Numbered from the stretch's first letter, positions 8,088 through 17,423 are shown. The stretch is 64,000 nucleotides of DNA from Aeromicrobium chenweiae (GCF_003065605.1 NZ_CP026952.1:186001-250000), one strand, 5' to 3'. Numbers and translations are program-made. Notes: generated by a model not told the origin, from the sequence alone.

Positions 8088-8730
8088 GGTGGAGTCCTAA
8101 CTCGGAGGCGAGCCGCTGCCGTTCGGCGAAGCGGCGGTTGGCGCCCTTGGCGCTGGCGCTGGACAACGTGGCCAGCAGGTCGATCACCATCGCGACGACC
8201 GCCGGTGACACGTCAGGGGTCTCGGGGTGCATGCTCAGCTCGCCGGCGACGCCGTCCCGCTCGGCGGTCCCGCCGCCGATGACGATGGTCTCGGCAGCGT
8301 GCTCGGCGAGCGGGTTGTCGGCGGAGTCGGTCACCAGCACGAGCGACCCACCGGCCTGGGCGAACGGCAGGGCGGTGTCGATCGTGTAGCTGCGGTAGCG
8401 GCGGAACGAGATCACGATCATGACGTCGCTGGCCCGCACGTCCGACAAGATGTCGAGCGGACGCACGATCGTCCCGTCGACCAGGATCACCTGGGCCAGG
8501 GCGTTGCTCAGCTTGGCGGCCAGCAGTGACGCGTACGTGAACGAGGTGGCCGCGCCCAGCACGAACCGGCGGCGCGCCCCGGTGATGCGCGCGGCCGCGT
8601 TCTCGACGGCGGGGTCGGACAACGCCCACAGCAGCCCGGCGTCGAACTCCTCGCGGTGGGCGTCGATCAGCCGCGCCTTGAGGATCGTGGCCGACCGGGG
8701 TGCCCGGGTGCCGTCGGGGCGGGTACTCAC
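8080..8730 (-). CDS. SIS-domain protein related to MurR/RpiR regulators, lacking the HTH domain
   Basis: 216 residues, against about 280 for a complete MurR/RpiR regulator. A SIS fold is clear: [20 protein letters not shown] (about 56-75), [15 protein letters not shown] and [17 protein letters not shown]. The first 50 residues form one helical stretch, and the N-terminal helix-turn-helix of about 75 residues is not there. SIS domains bind sugar phosphates; MurR binds N-acetylmuramic acid 6-phosphate. The start is the GTG overlapping the LD-carboxypeptidase stop. Either it is a ligand sensor or enzyme, or it works with another DNA-binding protein. Confidence 0.75.
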
Positions 8731-9641
8731 CGGTCCAGCCTCCCAGACCAGGTCAGGTGCGGCGCCGCGCCCTCGGCGACGAGCGTCCCGCCCACGCCCA
8801 GGGGGATGCTGTGCGCTGCTGGTCCGTGCCCGAAGCCGAGCTCGCCGACGAGCGGGACGCCCAAGGGCCCGAGCACCTCGGCGCACAGCGCATGGATCTC
8901 CTCGACGGGTGAGCACGCGGCCCAGCTGCCGAGTGCGATGCCCGTGACGCCCTCGAACCAGCCCGCGCGGAGAAGCGTCTGCAGGTAGCCGTCGATGCGG
9001 TAGGTCTGCTCGGTGTAGTCCTCGAGCAGTGCGATGCAGCCGTGATGGTCCGGCGCGGGCCTGCCACGTGCCCCGACCGTCGCGGCCAGCAGGGAGAGGT
9101 TGCCGCCGATCAGGACGCCCTCCGCGCGCCCGGGGACGAGGGCGACCGCGCTGTCGGACGTCCACCGCCGGACCGCGCCAGGGTCGAGCACCGCGGTGCG
9201 GAGGCCGGCCCGAGCCAGGTCGTCCGCGAGCACCGCCGAGGTGCTGATCATCGGGGTGAACCAGCTGGGCGCGCCGAGCCGCTCGCGCAGCCACTCGTGC
9301 AGCGCGGTGATGTCGGAGCTGCCGAACAGCGGCTTCGCGGGGGCGGCGGCCATGGCTTCGGGGTCCAGCAGGTCGAGGATCCGCACCGTGCCGTAGCCAC
9401 CGCGGATGCAGAAGATCGCGGCGACGTCCGGATCGCACCACGCCTCCTGCACGTCCGCCGCCCGGACGGCGTCCGAGCCCGAGAGGTACGAGGCGCGCGG
9501 GTGGACGGCGGTGGCGCTGGGCCGGACGTCGGGCACCAGGTCCCACGAGCGCACCAGCTCGACCGCGGCGGCCAGCTGGTCCGCGGGCGCGGGACCCGCC
9601 GGCGCGACGAGGGCGACGCGGTCGCCGCGACGCACCCTCAC
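8727..9641 (-). CDS. LD-carboxypeptidase (peptidase S66 family)
   Basis: S66 serine peptidase of 304 residues; LdcA-type members remove the terminal D-Ala from murein tetrapeptides, and MccF-type members cleave peptide-nucleotide antibiotics. Seen here: CIRGGYGTVRIL (about 85-96), the nucleophile motif GSSDIT, LLEDYTEQTYRIDGYLQ with the likely catalytic Glu, and GFGHGP with the likely His. No signal peptide, so cytoplasmic. The GTG overlaps the ATPase stop (GTGA). Position between a peptide importer and a dipeptidase favours murein-peptide recycling. Confidence 0.85.
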   Translation of the reverse strand: MRVRRGDRVALVAPAGPAPADQLAAAVELVRSWDLVPDVRPSATAVHPRASYLSGSDAVRAADVQEAWCDPDVAAIFCIRGGYGTVRILDLLDPEAMAAAPAKPLFGSSDITALHEWLRERLGAPSWFTPMISTSAVLADDLARAGLRTAVLDPGAVRRWTSDSAVALVPGRAEGVLIGGNLSLLAATVGARGRPAPDHHGCIALLEDYTEQTYRIDGYLQTLLRAGWFEGVTGIALGSWAACSPVEEIHALCAEVLGPLGVPLVGELGFGHGPAAHSIPLGVGGTLVAEGAAPHLTWSGRLDR

Positions 9642-11257
9642 TGCAGCCCGAGTCGCGACGGCACGACCTTCAGCAAGGATCGGGTGTAGTCGTGCTGCGG
9701 GTCCAGCAGCACCTGCTCGACCGGTCCGTTCTCCACGATCCGTCCCTGGTGCATGACCACGACCCGGTCGGCGATGTTCCACGCCAGCCCGAGATCGTGC
9801 GTGATCACCAGCGCTCCCAGGCCCAGGTCGCGGCGCAGCTGCAGCAGCAGCGCGAGGATCTCCCCGCGGACCGAGGCGTCCAGGCTCGCGACGGGCTCGT
9901 CGGCGACGAGGTACGTCGGGTCGAGGGCCAGCGCGCCGGCGATGACGACGCGCTGCCGCTGACCTCCCGAGAGCTCTTGCGGGATCGCGGCGAAGAACTT
10001 CTCCGGCGGCGTCAGCTCGGCGCGGGTCAGGGCGCTCGCGACCCGTTCGCGCTCGTCCCCGTCGAGGCCGTGGATGCGGATGCCCTCGGCCACCGCCTCG
10101 TACACGGTGTGCTTGGGGTTGAGGGAGGCGCTCGGGTCCTGCAGCACGTACTGCACTTGTCGTCGGTACGCCTTGAGCGCGGCGCGACGACTGGGCAGCG
10201 GCCTGCCCTCGTGCAGCACCTGCCCGCTGGTCGGTCGCTGGAGACCCAGGATCGTCCGCGCCAGCGTCGTCTTGCCCGAGCCGGACTGCCCGACCAGCGC
10301 GACGATCTCGCCCGAGTCGCACGACAGGTCGACGTGGTCGACGGCGCGCACCTGCTGCCCCCGAGCCCGGAAGTCCACCGTCAGGTCCCGCACCTCCAGG
10401 ACCGTGCGGGCGTCGGTCTGCGACGCGTCGGCCGGGGCGGACTCGCCGCCGACGACGAGCCGGGAGGACGGGTCGCCGATGACCGGGAACGCCGCCGCGA
10501 GCTCGCGGGTGTGCGGATGCTGCGGCGCGGTGAGGATCTGCCGGGCCTTGCCCTCCTCGACGATCCGGCCCCGCTGCATCACCACGATCCGCTCGCAGAC
10601 CGCGGCCAGCACCGCGAGGTCGTGGCTGATCATCACCAGCGTCAGGTGCCGGTCGCGGACCAGGTCGCTGAGCACGTCGAGCACCTGCGCCTGCACGACG
10701 ACGTCCAGCGCGGTGGTGGGCTCGTCCGCGATGATCAGCTCGGGGTCGCAGGCCAGGGCCATCGCGATCATGACGCGCTGCCGCTGGCCGCCGGAGAGCT
10801 CGTGCGGGTAGCACCGCCCCTTGGCGGCGGACAGGTCGACCATCGCGAGCAGCTCGGCGACCCGGCCCAGCCGGGAGGCGGAGTCGGGGAAGCGGTCCGT
10901 GCTGTGCAGCTCCAGCGCCTCGGCGATCTGGTGGCGGACCTGCCGCACCGGGTTGAGCGAGTGCATCGCGCCCTGGAAGACGATCGCCGCCTCGGTCCAG
11001 CGGACCGCGCGCAGCCGGCCCCACGACATGTCGGAGATGTCCTCGCCGAGCAGCTCGATGCGTCCCTCGACGCGGGCGGTGCGGGGCAGCAGGCGAAGGA
11101 CGGACATCGCCATCGTCGACTTGCCGCAGCCGGACTCGCCGGCGATCCCGACCGTCCCGCCACGCTCGATCTGCAGGCTCACCCCGTCGACCGCGACGTG
11201 GCCGCCGCGGTACGTGATGCGGACGTCGTCCCAGGCCAGGGTCGGTGGGGTGGTCAT
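9638..11257 (-). CDS. Dipeptide/oligopeptide ABC importer ATPase, two nucleotide-binding domains fused
   Basis: 539 residues carrying the DppD-like and DppF-like ATPases in one chain. Domain 1 (about 1-265) has Walker A GESGCGKST and signature LSGGQRQRV with ADEPTTALD. Domain 2 (about 275-539) has GQSGSGKTT, LSGGQRQRV and ADEPVASLD. It energises the two permeases encoded upstream. The ATG overlaps the permease stop by 1 nt (TGATG). Such fusions are common in actinobacterial peptide importers. Confidence 0.93.
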   Translation of the reverse strand: MTTPPTLAWDDVRITYRGGHVAVDGVSLQIERGGTVGIAGESGCGKSTMAMSVLRLLPRTARVEGRIELLGEDISDMSWGRLRAVRWTEAAIVFQGAMHSLNPVRQVRHQIAEALELHSTDRFPDSASRLGRVAELLAMVDLSAAKGRCYPHELSGGQRQRVMIAMALACDPELIIADEPTTALDVVVQAQVLDVLSDLVRDRHLTLVMISHDLAVLAAVCERIVVMQRGRIVEEGKARQILTAPQHPHTRELAAAFPVIGDPSSRLVVGGESAPADASQTDARTVLEVRDLTVDFRARGQQVRAVDHVDLSCDSGEIVALVGQSGSGKTTLARTILGLQRPTSGQVLHEGRPLPSRRAALKAYRRQVQYVLQDPSASLNPKHTVYEAVAEGIRIHGLDGDERERVASALTRAELTPPEKFFAAIPQELSGGQRQRVVIAGALALDPTYLVADEPVASLDASVRGEILALLLQLRRDLGLGALVITHDLGLAWNIADRVVVMHQGRIVENGPVEQVLLDPQHDYTRSLLKVVPSRLGLQ

Positions 11258-12153
11258 CAGCGGGACCTCAGGGTCGGGTTCAGGACGGCCTCGATGGCGC
11301 GACCGATCAGGGTGAAGCACAGCACCACGACGACGATCGCGATGCCCGGCGACAGGACGAACCACCAGTAGCCGGCGGTCGCGGCGCCGGTGTCGAGGGC
11401 GGTCTTGAGCATCGATCCCCACGAGAACGTCGTCGGGTCGCCGAGGCCGAGGAACGCGAGCGTCGACTCGGCGATGATCGCAGCGCCGACCGCGAGGGTG
11501 GTGTTGGCCATGACCAGCGGAAGCACGGCCGGGAACACGTGCCGGCGCAGGATGTGGACGTCACCGGCGCCCAGGGCGCGGGAGCGCTCGATGTACGCGC
11601 GGGTCTCGATCGTCAGGGTCTGCGCGCGGACGACCCGGGCGGTCTGGGCCCAGCTGCTGACGCCGATCGCGATGATGATCGTCAGCAGACCGCGGGACAG
11701 CACCGTCGACAGGACGATGGCCAGCACCAGGCTGGGGACGACCAGGAAGAAGTCGATGATCCGCAGCAGGACGGATCGGGTGAGCCCGGTGAAGTGGCCG
11801 GCTGCCATGCCGGCGGTCGTGCCGATGACCATCGCGACCGCCGTCGCGGCGAAGCCGACGAGCAGCGACGCCCGCGATCCCCACAGCAGGATGCCCAGCA
11901 CGTCGCGGCCGGACGGGTCGGTGCCGAGCCAGTGGGCGCCGCTGGGGGACTCGTTGGACCGGGCGGTGACCCGGGTGACGTCGAGGCGGTCCATCGGCAT
12001 GATCAGCGGTGCCAGCAGCGCCAGCACGATGATGACCAGCAGGATCGCGGCGCCGATCACGGCCGACCGGTGGCCGGCGATCTCGCGCAGGACCTCCCGG
12101 GTCCGGGCCCGACGGCGGGCCCGGACGGACGTCCGCCCGCTCGCGCTGCTCAT
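11257..12153 (-). CDS. Peptide ABC transporter permease (DppC/OppC-like)
   Basis: 298-residue inner-membrane permease. A basic cytoplasmic N-terminus precedes the first membrane span (about 34-54) and a large loop HWLGTDPSGRDVLGILLWGS (about 75-94), the DppC hallmark, followed by five further hydrophobic segments. The EAA-type motif near RSRALGAGDVHILRRHVFP contacts the ATPase. Overlaps the DppB-like gene by 4 nt (ATGA) and the ATPase gene by 1 nt. Confidence 0.92.
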   Translation of the reverse strand: MSSASGRTSVRARRRARTREVLREIAGHRSAVIGAAILLVIIVLALLAPLIMPMDRLDVTRVTARSNESPSGAHWLGTDPSGRDVLGILLWGSRASLLVGFAATAVAMVIGTTAGMAAGHFTGLTRSVLLRIIDFFLVVPSLVLAIVLSTVLSRGLLTIIIAIGVSSWAQTARVVRAQTLTIETRAYIERSRALGAGDVHILRRHVFPAVLPLVMANTTLAVGAAIIAESTLAFLGLGDPTTFSWGSMLKTALDTGAATAGYWWFVLSPGIAIVVVVLCFTLIGRAIEAVLNPTLRSR

Positions 12154-13169
12154 GCGGCCTTCAGGCGCGGATCGAGGACGCGGTAGACCAGGTCCGCGAC
12201 GAAGTTCATGGCGATGACGACGGCCGAGAACACCACGAACGTGCCCTGCAGCAGCGGGAGGTCGGGTGCGCTGAGGCCCTTGTAGGTCAGGTAGCCGAGC
12301 CCGGGCCAGGAGAACACCACCTCGACGGCGACCGCGCCGGCGATGAGCAGGCCGAGCGTCAGGAAGATGAGGGTGACCGTCGGCAGCAGGGCGTTGGGCA
12401 CCGCGTGCCGCGTCCGCACGAGATCCTCGCGCAGGCCCTTGGCGCGGGCGGTCGTGAGGTAGTCCGCGGACATCTCCTCGATCACGGAGGCGCGCATCAC
12501 CATGAGGTACTGCGCGTAGATGACCGCGACCATCGTCGTCACGGGCAGGACCAGGTGCCGCGCGACGTCCAGGACGTGGTCGATCCCACCCTCGTGCGTC
12601 CCCGGTGTCGACATGCCGCCGGTGGGCAGCCAGTGCAGGCCGCCGCCGAACAGCAGCAGCAGGAGCAGGCCGAGCCAGAACGTCGGCACCGACCAGAACA
12701 CCAGTGCGATGCCGGTGTGGATCTTGTCGAACCAGCTGCCGCGCCGCCACGCCGTCCGCTGCCCCAGCCACAGGCCCAGGACGATCGAGATGATCGCGGC
12801 GATCCCGGTCAGGAGCAGCGTCGGGCCGAGGTAGTCCATGATCAGCCCGGACACCGGGCGGCGATAGACGTACGACGTGCCGAGGTCACCGGTGAACAGG
12901 TCGCGCACGTAGTGGCCGAACTGCACCAGCAGCGGCTGGTCGAGCCCCATCTGCGCGCGCAGGCGCTCGACCTCGTCGGCGCTGACCTTGCGCCCGCGGG
13001 TCATGTTGATCGCCGGGTCGCTGGGCATGATCCGGAAGATGAAGAAGCCCAGCACGATGACCAGCGCGAGGCTGGTCAGCGCGCCGCCGGCCTTCAGGGC
13101 CAGGTACCGCGGCAGCGAGGACCCCCTCGTGTCCTCGCTGTCCGCGGGGACCGTCTCGATGACGGCCAC
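12150..13169 (-). CDS. Peptide ABC transporter permease (DppB/OppB-like)
   Basis: 339-residue permease with an N-terminal membrane span (about 31-50), the conserved IMPSDPAINM followed by a basic stretch and LRAQMGLDQPLLVQFGHYV (about 71-89), five further spans, and the EAA loop containing ARAKGLREDLVRTRHAVPNA. Typical DppB length. The GTG start leaves 3 nt to the binding-protein stop. Partner of the DppC-like permease. Confidence 0.92.
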   Translation of the reverse strand: MAVIETVPADSEDTRGSSLPRYLALKAGGALTSLALVIVLGFFIFRIMPSDPAINMTRGRKVSADEVERLRAQMGLDQPLLVQFGHYVRDLFTGDLGTSYVYRRPVSGLIMDYLGPTLLLTGIAAIISIVLGLWLGQRTAWRRGSWFDKIHTGIALVFWSVPTFWLGLLLLLLFGGGLHWLPTGGMSTPGTHEGGIDHVLDVARHLVLPVTTMVAVIYAQYLMVMRASVIEEMSADYLTTARAKGLREDLVRTRHAVPNALLPTVTLIFLTLGLLIAGAVAVEVVFSWPGLGYLTYKGLSAPDLPLLQGTFVVFSAVVIAMNFVADLVYRVLDPRLKAA

Positions 13170-13172
13170 GTC

Positions 13173-14990
13173 TCACTCCCGGTCTTCGGCCGTGCTGCTG
13201 CGGCGGGTGGCGGCGACCGCGCCCGCGGCGATGACCAGGACCACCACGACGCCCACGGGGATGACCCACCCCGGCAGGCCGCCGTCGTCGTCCGAGGCGC
13301 TGTCGGCACTCGCGGGCTTGGCGCCGTACAGGCCCCAGTAGCCGTTCTGGTTGAGGATCACGCCGTCCTTGCTGGGCTGCTTCGTGAAGCCGGTGAAGTG
13401 GTCGTTGCGGTACGCCTCGAGGGACTTGGCGTACCAGATCGGGTCGCTGACGTACGCGTCGTAGATGATGCTGAACGCGTTCTTGACGAGCTCGGCGCGC
13501 TTGGCCTCGTCGAGCTCGGCGTGCTGTGCGGCGTACGCCGCGTCGAACTCCTTCGAGCACCAGTTGTTCTCGCTGGTGTTGCCCGAGCCGTCGGCGTTGG
13601 GGCGCGACGCGCAGGTGTTCATCGCGAGCTGGTTGTCCGGGTCCGGGCCGAGGCTCCAGCCGGTGAAGTACAGGTCGTACCGGCCGAGCGTGGAGTCCTC
13701 GTTGACCTTGTCCGGCGTGACCATCGAGACGTCGAGGCCGATGCCGATCTCCTTGAACCAGCTGGTCAGGAAGTCGGCCATCTGCGCGTGCGCGGGGTCG
13801 TTGTTGCGACCCATGAGGCGGAGCTTGAGCGGCTTGCCGTCCTTGTCCTCCCGGATGCCGCCGGAGCCCTGGGTGTAGCCCGCGTCGTCGAGCAGCTGGT
13901 TGGCGGCGTCGAGGTCGAACGGGACCTCCTCGTGGCCCTCGCCGAAGCCGAAGAAGGCCTCGTACGACTTGGGCACCTCGGTCTGCCCGACGTCGCCGAG
14001 ACCCTCGAGCACCCGGTCGACCAGGGTCTTCTTGTCGACCGCCATGAAGATCGCCTTGCGCAGCTGCGGGTCCTTGAGGGCGGGGTTGCCGTCGCCCATG
14101 GGCTTGCCGTCGATGTCGACAGTGCCGGGGTTGATCGCGAGCGCCTGGTAGCGGCGGCCGATGCCGGCGCTGCGGGTGATCGTGTCGCTGCCCTTCAGGG
14201 AGTTGTACTGCGCAGGCGTCAGGCCGTCGACGAGGTCGATCTCGCCGGACTTGAGCCCCTGCACCGCGGCGTCGGTGTTCTTGTACGCGACGTACGTGAC
14301 CCCGGAGATCTTGGGCTTGCCGCGCCAGAAGTGCGGGTTGGCCTTCAGCTCGACCGACTGCCCGGTCTTGTAGGTCGTGATCGTGAACGGTCCGGAGCCG
14401 ACGACGTCCTTGTCGGCCGCGAACGTCTCCGGGTCCTGCTTGCTCCAGACGTGCTCGGGGACGACCGGGATCTCCTGCCCGGGGTTCGAGGCCTGCGCCG
14501 ACTTGAGCGTCATGACGACGGTGCGGTCGTCGGGGGCCGTCACGTCGGCGATGTTGGTGACGAGCCCACCGTTCGCGGCCTGCAGGGCGTCGTCCTTCAT
14601 GATCGACGTGTAGGTGTAGACGACGTCCTTGGCCGTGACCGGCTCGCCGTCGGACCACATGCGGTCGTCGGGGATCGTGAACGTCCAGGTCTTGCCGTCC
14701 TCGCTGGTCTCCCACGTGCCGGCGAGGCCCGGCACCGGCTCGCTCTCGGTGCCGTAGCCGACCAGCGACTCGTACTGGTAGCGGTTGATGCCCGTGCTCT
14801 GCAGCAGGATCGCCGTGAACGGGTTGAAGGTGTCGACGTCGCCGGTCATCGAGATCTTGATCGGGTCGCCCTTGGCGGCGGTGTCGGCCTCGGCGGAGGC
14901 GGTCACGGCCACGCCGGAGAGGCTGAGGATGACGGCCACCGCGACGGCGATGAGCGGCCGCCGCAGGCGTGCGTGAGACATGTCGATCAT
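13173..14990 (-). CDS. Peptide ABC transporter substrate-binding protein (family 5)
   Basis: 605 residues; first gene of the importer operon. The Sec signal peptide RPLIAVAVAVILSLSGVAVT ends near an ASA-type site, and there is no lipobox. Instead a C-terminal membrane span (about 572-595, GVVVVLVIAAGAVAA) with a short basic-acidic tail anchors it. The solute-binding fold is recognised by DVDTFNPFTAI near the start and RKAIFMAVDKKTLVDRVL in the middle. I chose the ATG at 14990 behind GGGGACC; a second ATG lies 9 nt downstream. C-terminal anchoring instead of lipidation is less usual for DppA/OppA. Confidence 0.9.
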   Translation of the reverse strand: MIDMSHARLRRPLIAVAVAVILSLSGVAVTASAEADTAAKGDPIKISMTGDVDTFNPFTAILLQSTGINRYQYESLVGYGTESEPVPGLAGTWETSEDGKTWTFTIPDDRMWSDGEPVTAKDVVYTYTSIMKDDALQAANGGLVTNIADVTAPDDRTVVMTLKSAQASNPGQEIPVVPEHVWSKQDPETFAADKDVVGSGPFTITTYKTGQSVELKANPHFWRGKPKISGVTYVAYKNTDAAVQGLKSGEIDLVDGLTPAQYNSLKGSDTITRSAGIGRRYQALAINPGTVDIDGKPMGDGNPALKDPQLRKAIFMAVDKKTLVDRVLEGLGDVGQTEVPKSYEAFFGFGEGHEEVPFDLDAANQLLDDAGYTQGSGGIREDKDGKPLKLRLMGRNNDPAHAQMADFLTSWFKEIGIGLDVSMVTPDKVNEDSTLGRYDLYFTGWSLGPDPDNQLAMNTCASRPNADGSGNTSENNWCSKEFDAAYAAQHAELDEAKRAELVKNAFSIIYDAYVSDPIWYAKSLEAYRNDHFTGFTKQPSKDGVILNQNGYWGLYGAKPASADSASDDDGGLPGWVIPVGVVVVLVIAAGAVAATRRSSTAEDRE

Positions 14991-15065
14991 GAGGTCCCCG
15001 ATCCGGATGTGCTGTGCGCCGGATCGTCCGGGCACTCTTCGAACTGTTCATCAGGGGATCGGTGA

Positions 15066-15071
15066 TGTCAA
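15066..15071 (-). promoter_or_regulatory. -35-like TTGACA upstream of the peptide importer
   Basis: A perfect TTGACA on the minus strand, 76 nt before the binding-protein ATG. The matching -10 is weak (around GAACAG, 16-17 nt on). It lies in the 232-bp divergent region shared with the M20 peptidase gene; no clear operator dyad was seen there. Confidence 0.35.
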
Positions 15072-15222
15072 TGATTTGGCCAAGATGCGTAACACAACAT
15101 TCACACGGCACGCGGATCTCGCGGGAAAACTGGACCTGATCGGGGTGACTGGTGCACAGTGAGGCCCGTGATGTGTTCCGCAAATGCGCGAATGCCTGAT
15201 CTTGCAGCGTGAGGAGCCCAGC

Positions 15223-16548
15223 GTGGTGGAGCGCCCGGACGTCGTGGCCGTCCTGCAGACGTTGCTGCGGTTCGACACCACCAACCGGGGCCCGGGCGAC
15301 GCGGAGGGGGAGCGGTCCGCGGCCCTGTGGATCCGCGACCGACTCGTCGAGGCCGGGTACGCGCCGGTCGTCCTGGCCCGTGAGGACGCACCCGCGCGGA
15401 CGAACGTCGTCGTGCGTGTCGAGGGCACCGAGCCGGGGCTCGAGCGCGTGCTGGTGCACGCCCACCTGGACGTCGTGCCGGCCGAGCCCGACCAGTGGTC
15501 GTTCGACCCGTTCGGCGGCGAGGTCCTCGACGGCTACGTGACGGGGCGTGGCGCGATGGACATGAAGGACATGTGCGCCATGACCCTGGCGGTGCTGCTC
15601 GACTGGGCGGCGACCGGGCAGCGGCCCCGGCGCGACGTCGTGGTGGCGTTCGTGGCGGACGAGGAGACCGACGGTGCGTACGGCGCGCAGTGGCTCGTCG
15701 ACCACCACCCCGGGCTGTTCGCGGGCGTCGCGGTCGGCATCGGCGAGTCGGGCGGGGTCGTGGAGGAGCATCCCGGTGTCGGCGGTGAGCCGGTGCGGCT
15801 CGCGCGCATCGCGGCCGGGGAGCGTGGCACGCTGCACCTGCGCCTGACCGCCACCGGCACGTCGGGCCACGGTTCGCGGCCGAGCGAGGGCGGCGCCGTG
15901 CAGGCCCTGGTCGACGCGCTGCACCGGATCGGCCACCACCGGTGGCCGCTGCACGTGTCGGCCGTCGTCCGGGCGGAGCTGGAGCAGACCGCGACCGCGC
16001 TCGGCGTCCCGTACGACCTGTCCACCGACGACGGTGTGCTGCGCACGATCGAGGCCCTCGGGGACGCCGCGGGAGCCGCGGTGTTCACGGTCCGTGCCTC
16101 GACGACGCCGACCGTCGTGCGGGCGGGCTACAAGGTCAACGTGATCCCCGGGGTCGCAGAGGCCGAGGTCGACGTGCGGTGTCCGGTGGGCTTCGAGGAC
16201 GAGCTGCTGGCGACCTTGCCAGGGCTCATCGGTGACGCGGTCACGTTCGAGCACATCGTGCGCGAGCCGTCCGTGGAGGCGCCGGTCGACGGGGCGTGGT
16301 TCGACGCGATGGCGGCCGCGATCCGCCGTGAGGACCCGCTGGCCGTGGTCGTGCCCGGCTGCCTGGGCGGGGGGACCGACGCCAAGGCGTTCAGCGGCCT
16401 CGGCATCTCCTGCTACGGGTTCGCGCCGGCCGGCCTCGACCCCGACGGCCGACGACGCTCCGGCATGCACGGCATCGACGAGCGGGTGCCGGTCGCGTCG
16501 CTCGAGGGCGGGCGCCGCATCCTGGCCGACTTCCTGACGACAGTCTGA
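15223..16548 (+). CDS. M20-family metallopeptidase (M20/M25/M40)
   Basis: Zinc peptidase or deacylase of 441 residues. Metal and catalytic motifs are HAHLDVVPAEP (about 79-89, His and Asp), GRGAMDMKDM (about 108-117, bridging Asp), DEETDG (catalytic Glu) and GESGG. A dimerisation lid lies between. I chose GTG 15223 because GAGGAG (15211-15216) sits 6 nt upstream; the ATG at 15184 has no such site. It diverges from the peptide importer and precedes a serine hydrolase by 7 nt, so all may belong to peptide catabolism. Exact substrate not readable. Confidence 0.88.
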   Translation: MVERPDVVAVLQTLLRFDTTNRGPGDAEGERSAALWIRDRLVEAGYAPVVLAREDAPARTNVVVRVEGTEPGLERVLVHAHLDVVPAEPDQWSFDPFGGEVLDGYVTGRGAMDMKDMCAMTLAVLLDWAATGQRPRRDVVVAFVADEETDGAYGAQWLVDHHPGLFAGVAVGIGESGGVVEEHPGVGGEPVRLARIAAGERGTLHLRLTATGTSGHGSRPSEGGAVQALVDALHRIGHHRWPLHVSAVVRAELEQTATALGVPYDLSTDDGVLRTIEALGDAAGAAVFTVRASTTPTVVRAGYKVNVIPGVAEAEVDVRCPVGFEDELLATLPGLIGDAVTFEHIVREPSVEAPVDGAWFDAMAAAIRREDPLAVVVPGCLGGGTDAKAFSGLGISCYGFAPAGLDPDGRRRSGMHGIDERVPVASLEGGRRILADFLTTV

Positions 16549-16555
16549 CTAGGGT

Positions 16556-17368
16556 GTGATCGTGCTTCTCCCCGCGCTGTCCGACGACGTGGACTGGTCG
16601 GTCTGCGTGCGCGACGCGACCTCGTCGCAGGTGCTGGCGTCGGTCGAACCCGACCGGGTGTCGCGCACCGCGAGCATCGGCAAGCTGTTCCTGCTGATCG
16701 AGATCGCCCGCCGGTCGGAGGAGGGGACGCTCGACCTGGCCGAGCGGCTGGCCCGCACGCCGGACGTCGCGGTGGCCGAGTCCGGGCTCTGGTACCTGCT
16801 GCGGCAGGACTCGCTCGCGATCGACGACCTGTGCTGGCTGGTCGGCGGCTTCAGCGACAACTACGCGACGAACGTCCTGGTGCGCCACGTGGGCATCGAC
16901 GCGATCGCCGCGACCACGGCCTCGCTGGGCTTCGAGCGGTCGGCCCTGCTCGACATCGTCCGCGACGACCGTGGCCCAGAGCACCCGTGGACCCTGTCGG
17001 CCGGATGCGCCGGCGAGCTCTCCGACCTGATGGCGCGCCTGCACCGGGACGAGATCGTCTCCGCGGACGTGAGCGCCCGTGTGCTGCGGTGGATCGCGGC
17101 CAACGCCGACCTGTCGATGGTCGCGGCCGCGTTCGGCCTCGACCCCCTCGCGCACGCCGATCCCGACCGCGGGATCACCCTGGTCAACAAGACCGGGACG
17201 ATCAGCACGGTCCGCGCGGACGTCGGCGTCGTCGCCGGTCCCGAGGCGCGCGTCGCCTACGCCGTCCTGGCCAGCTGGTCCGAGGAGGCGCCGGACGACC
17301 CGCGCGACCGGGTGCTCGCGGACATGGCCGCCGTCGGCGCGGTCCTGCGCTCCCACGTCGCCGGCTGA
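16556..17368 (+). CDS. Serine hydrolase with class A beta-lactamase/PBP-like motifs
   Basis: 270 residues with all three active-site boxes of the class A fold: SIGK (40-43), SDN (100-102) and KTG (212-214). No signal peptide or membrane span is present, so unlike beta-lactamases it appears cytoplasmic, and the omega-loop Glu-x-x-Leu-Asn motif is not seen. A peptidase or amidase/esterase role on small peptides is therefore more likely than antibiotic resistance. GTG 16556 is used; GTG 16562 is 6 nt on. It forms an operon with the M20 peptidase. Confidence 0.82.
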   Translation: MIVLLPALSDDVDWSVCVRDATSSQVLASVEPDRVSRTASIGKLFLLIEIARRSEEGTLDLAERLARTPDVAVAESGLWYLLRQDSLAIDDLCWLVGGFSDNYATNVLVRHVGIDAIAATTASLGFERSALLDIVRDDRGPEHPWTLSAGCAGELSDLMARLHRDEIVSADVSARVLRWIAANADLSMVAAAFGLDPLAHADPDRGITLVNKTGTISTVRADVGVVAGPEARVAYAVLASWSEEAPDDPRDRVLADMAAVGAVLRSHVAG

Positions 17369-17423
17369 CGCCAGGGACCGGGCGGGTTCGGCCCCACGAC
17401 GGAGGTCCGGTAAGGTCTTCCGC

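Noticed and set aside
9638-11257. Antibiotic or heme exporter identity for the double ATPase
   Set aside because: DppD/DppF-like domain order and the adjacent DppB/DppC permeases and binding protein define an importer.
12405-15065. 886-residue open frame on the plus strand opposite the peptide permease and binding-protein genes
   Set aside because: Typical shadow frame of GC-rich coding DNA; composition is Arg/Asp/Val/Gly-rich without motifs, and the minus strand encodes clear transporter genes.
12886-16470. 1194-residue minus-strand open frame across the importer and M20 genes
   Set aside because: Runs through two opposite-strand genes with intact motifs; no domain of its own; caused by third-position GC bias.
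16556-17368. Beta-lactamase resistance gene
   Set aside because: Active-site boxes are present, but no signal peptide and no omega-loop motif, so a resistance function is not claimed.
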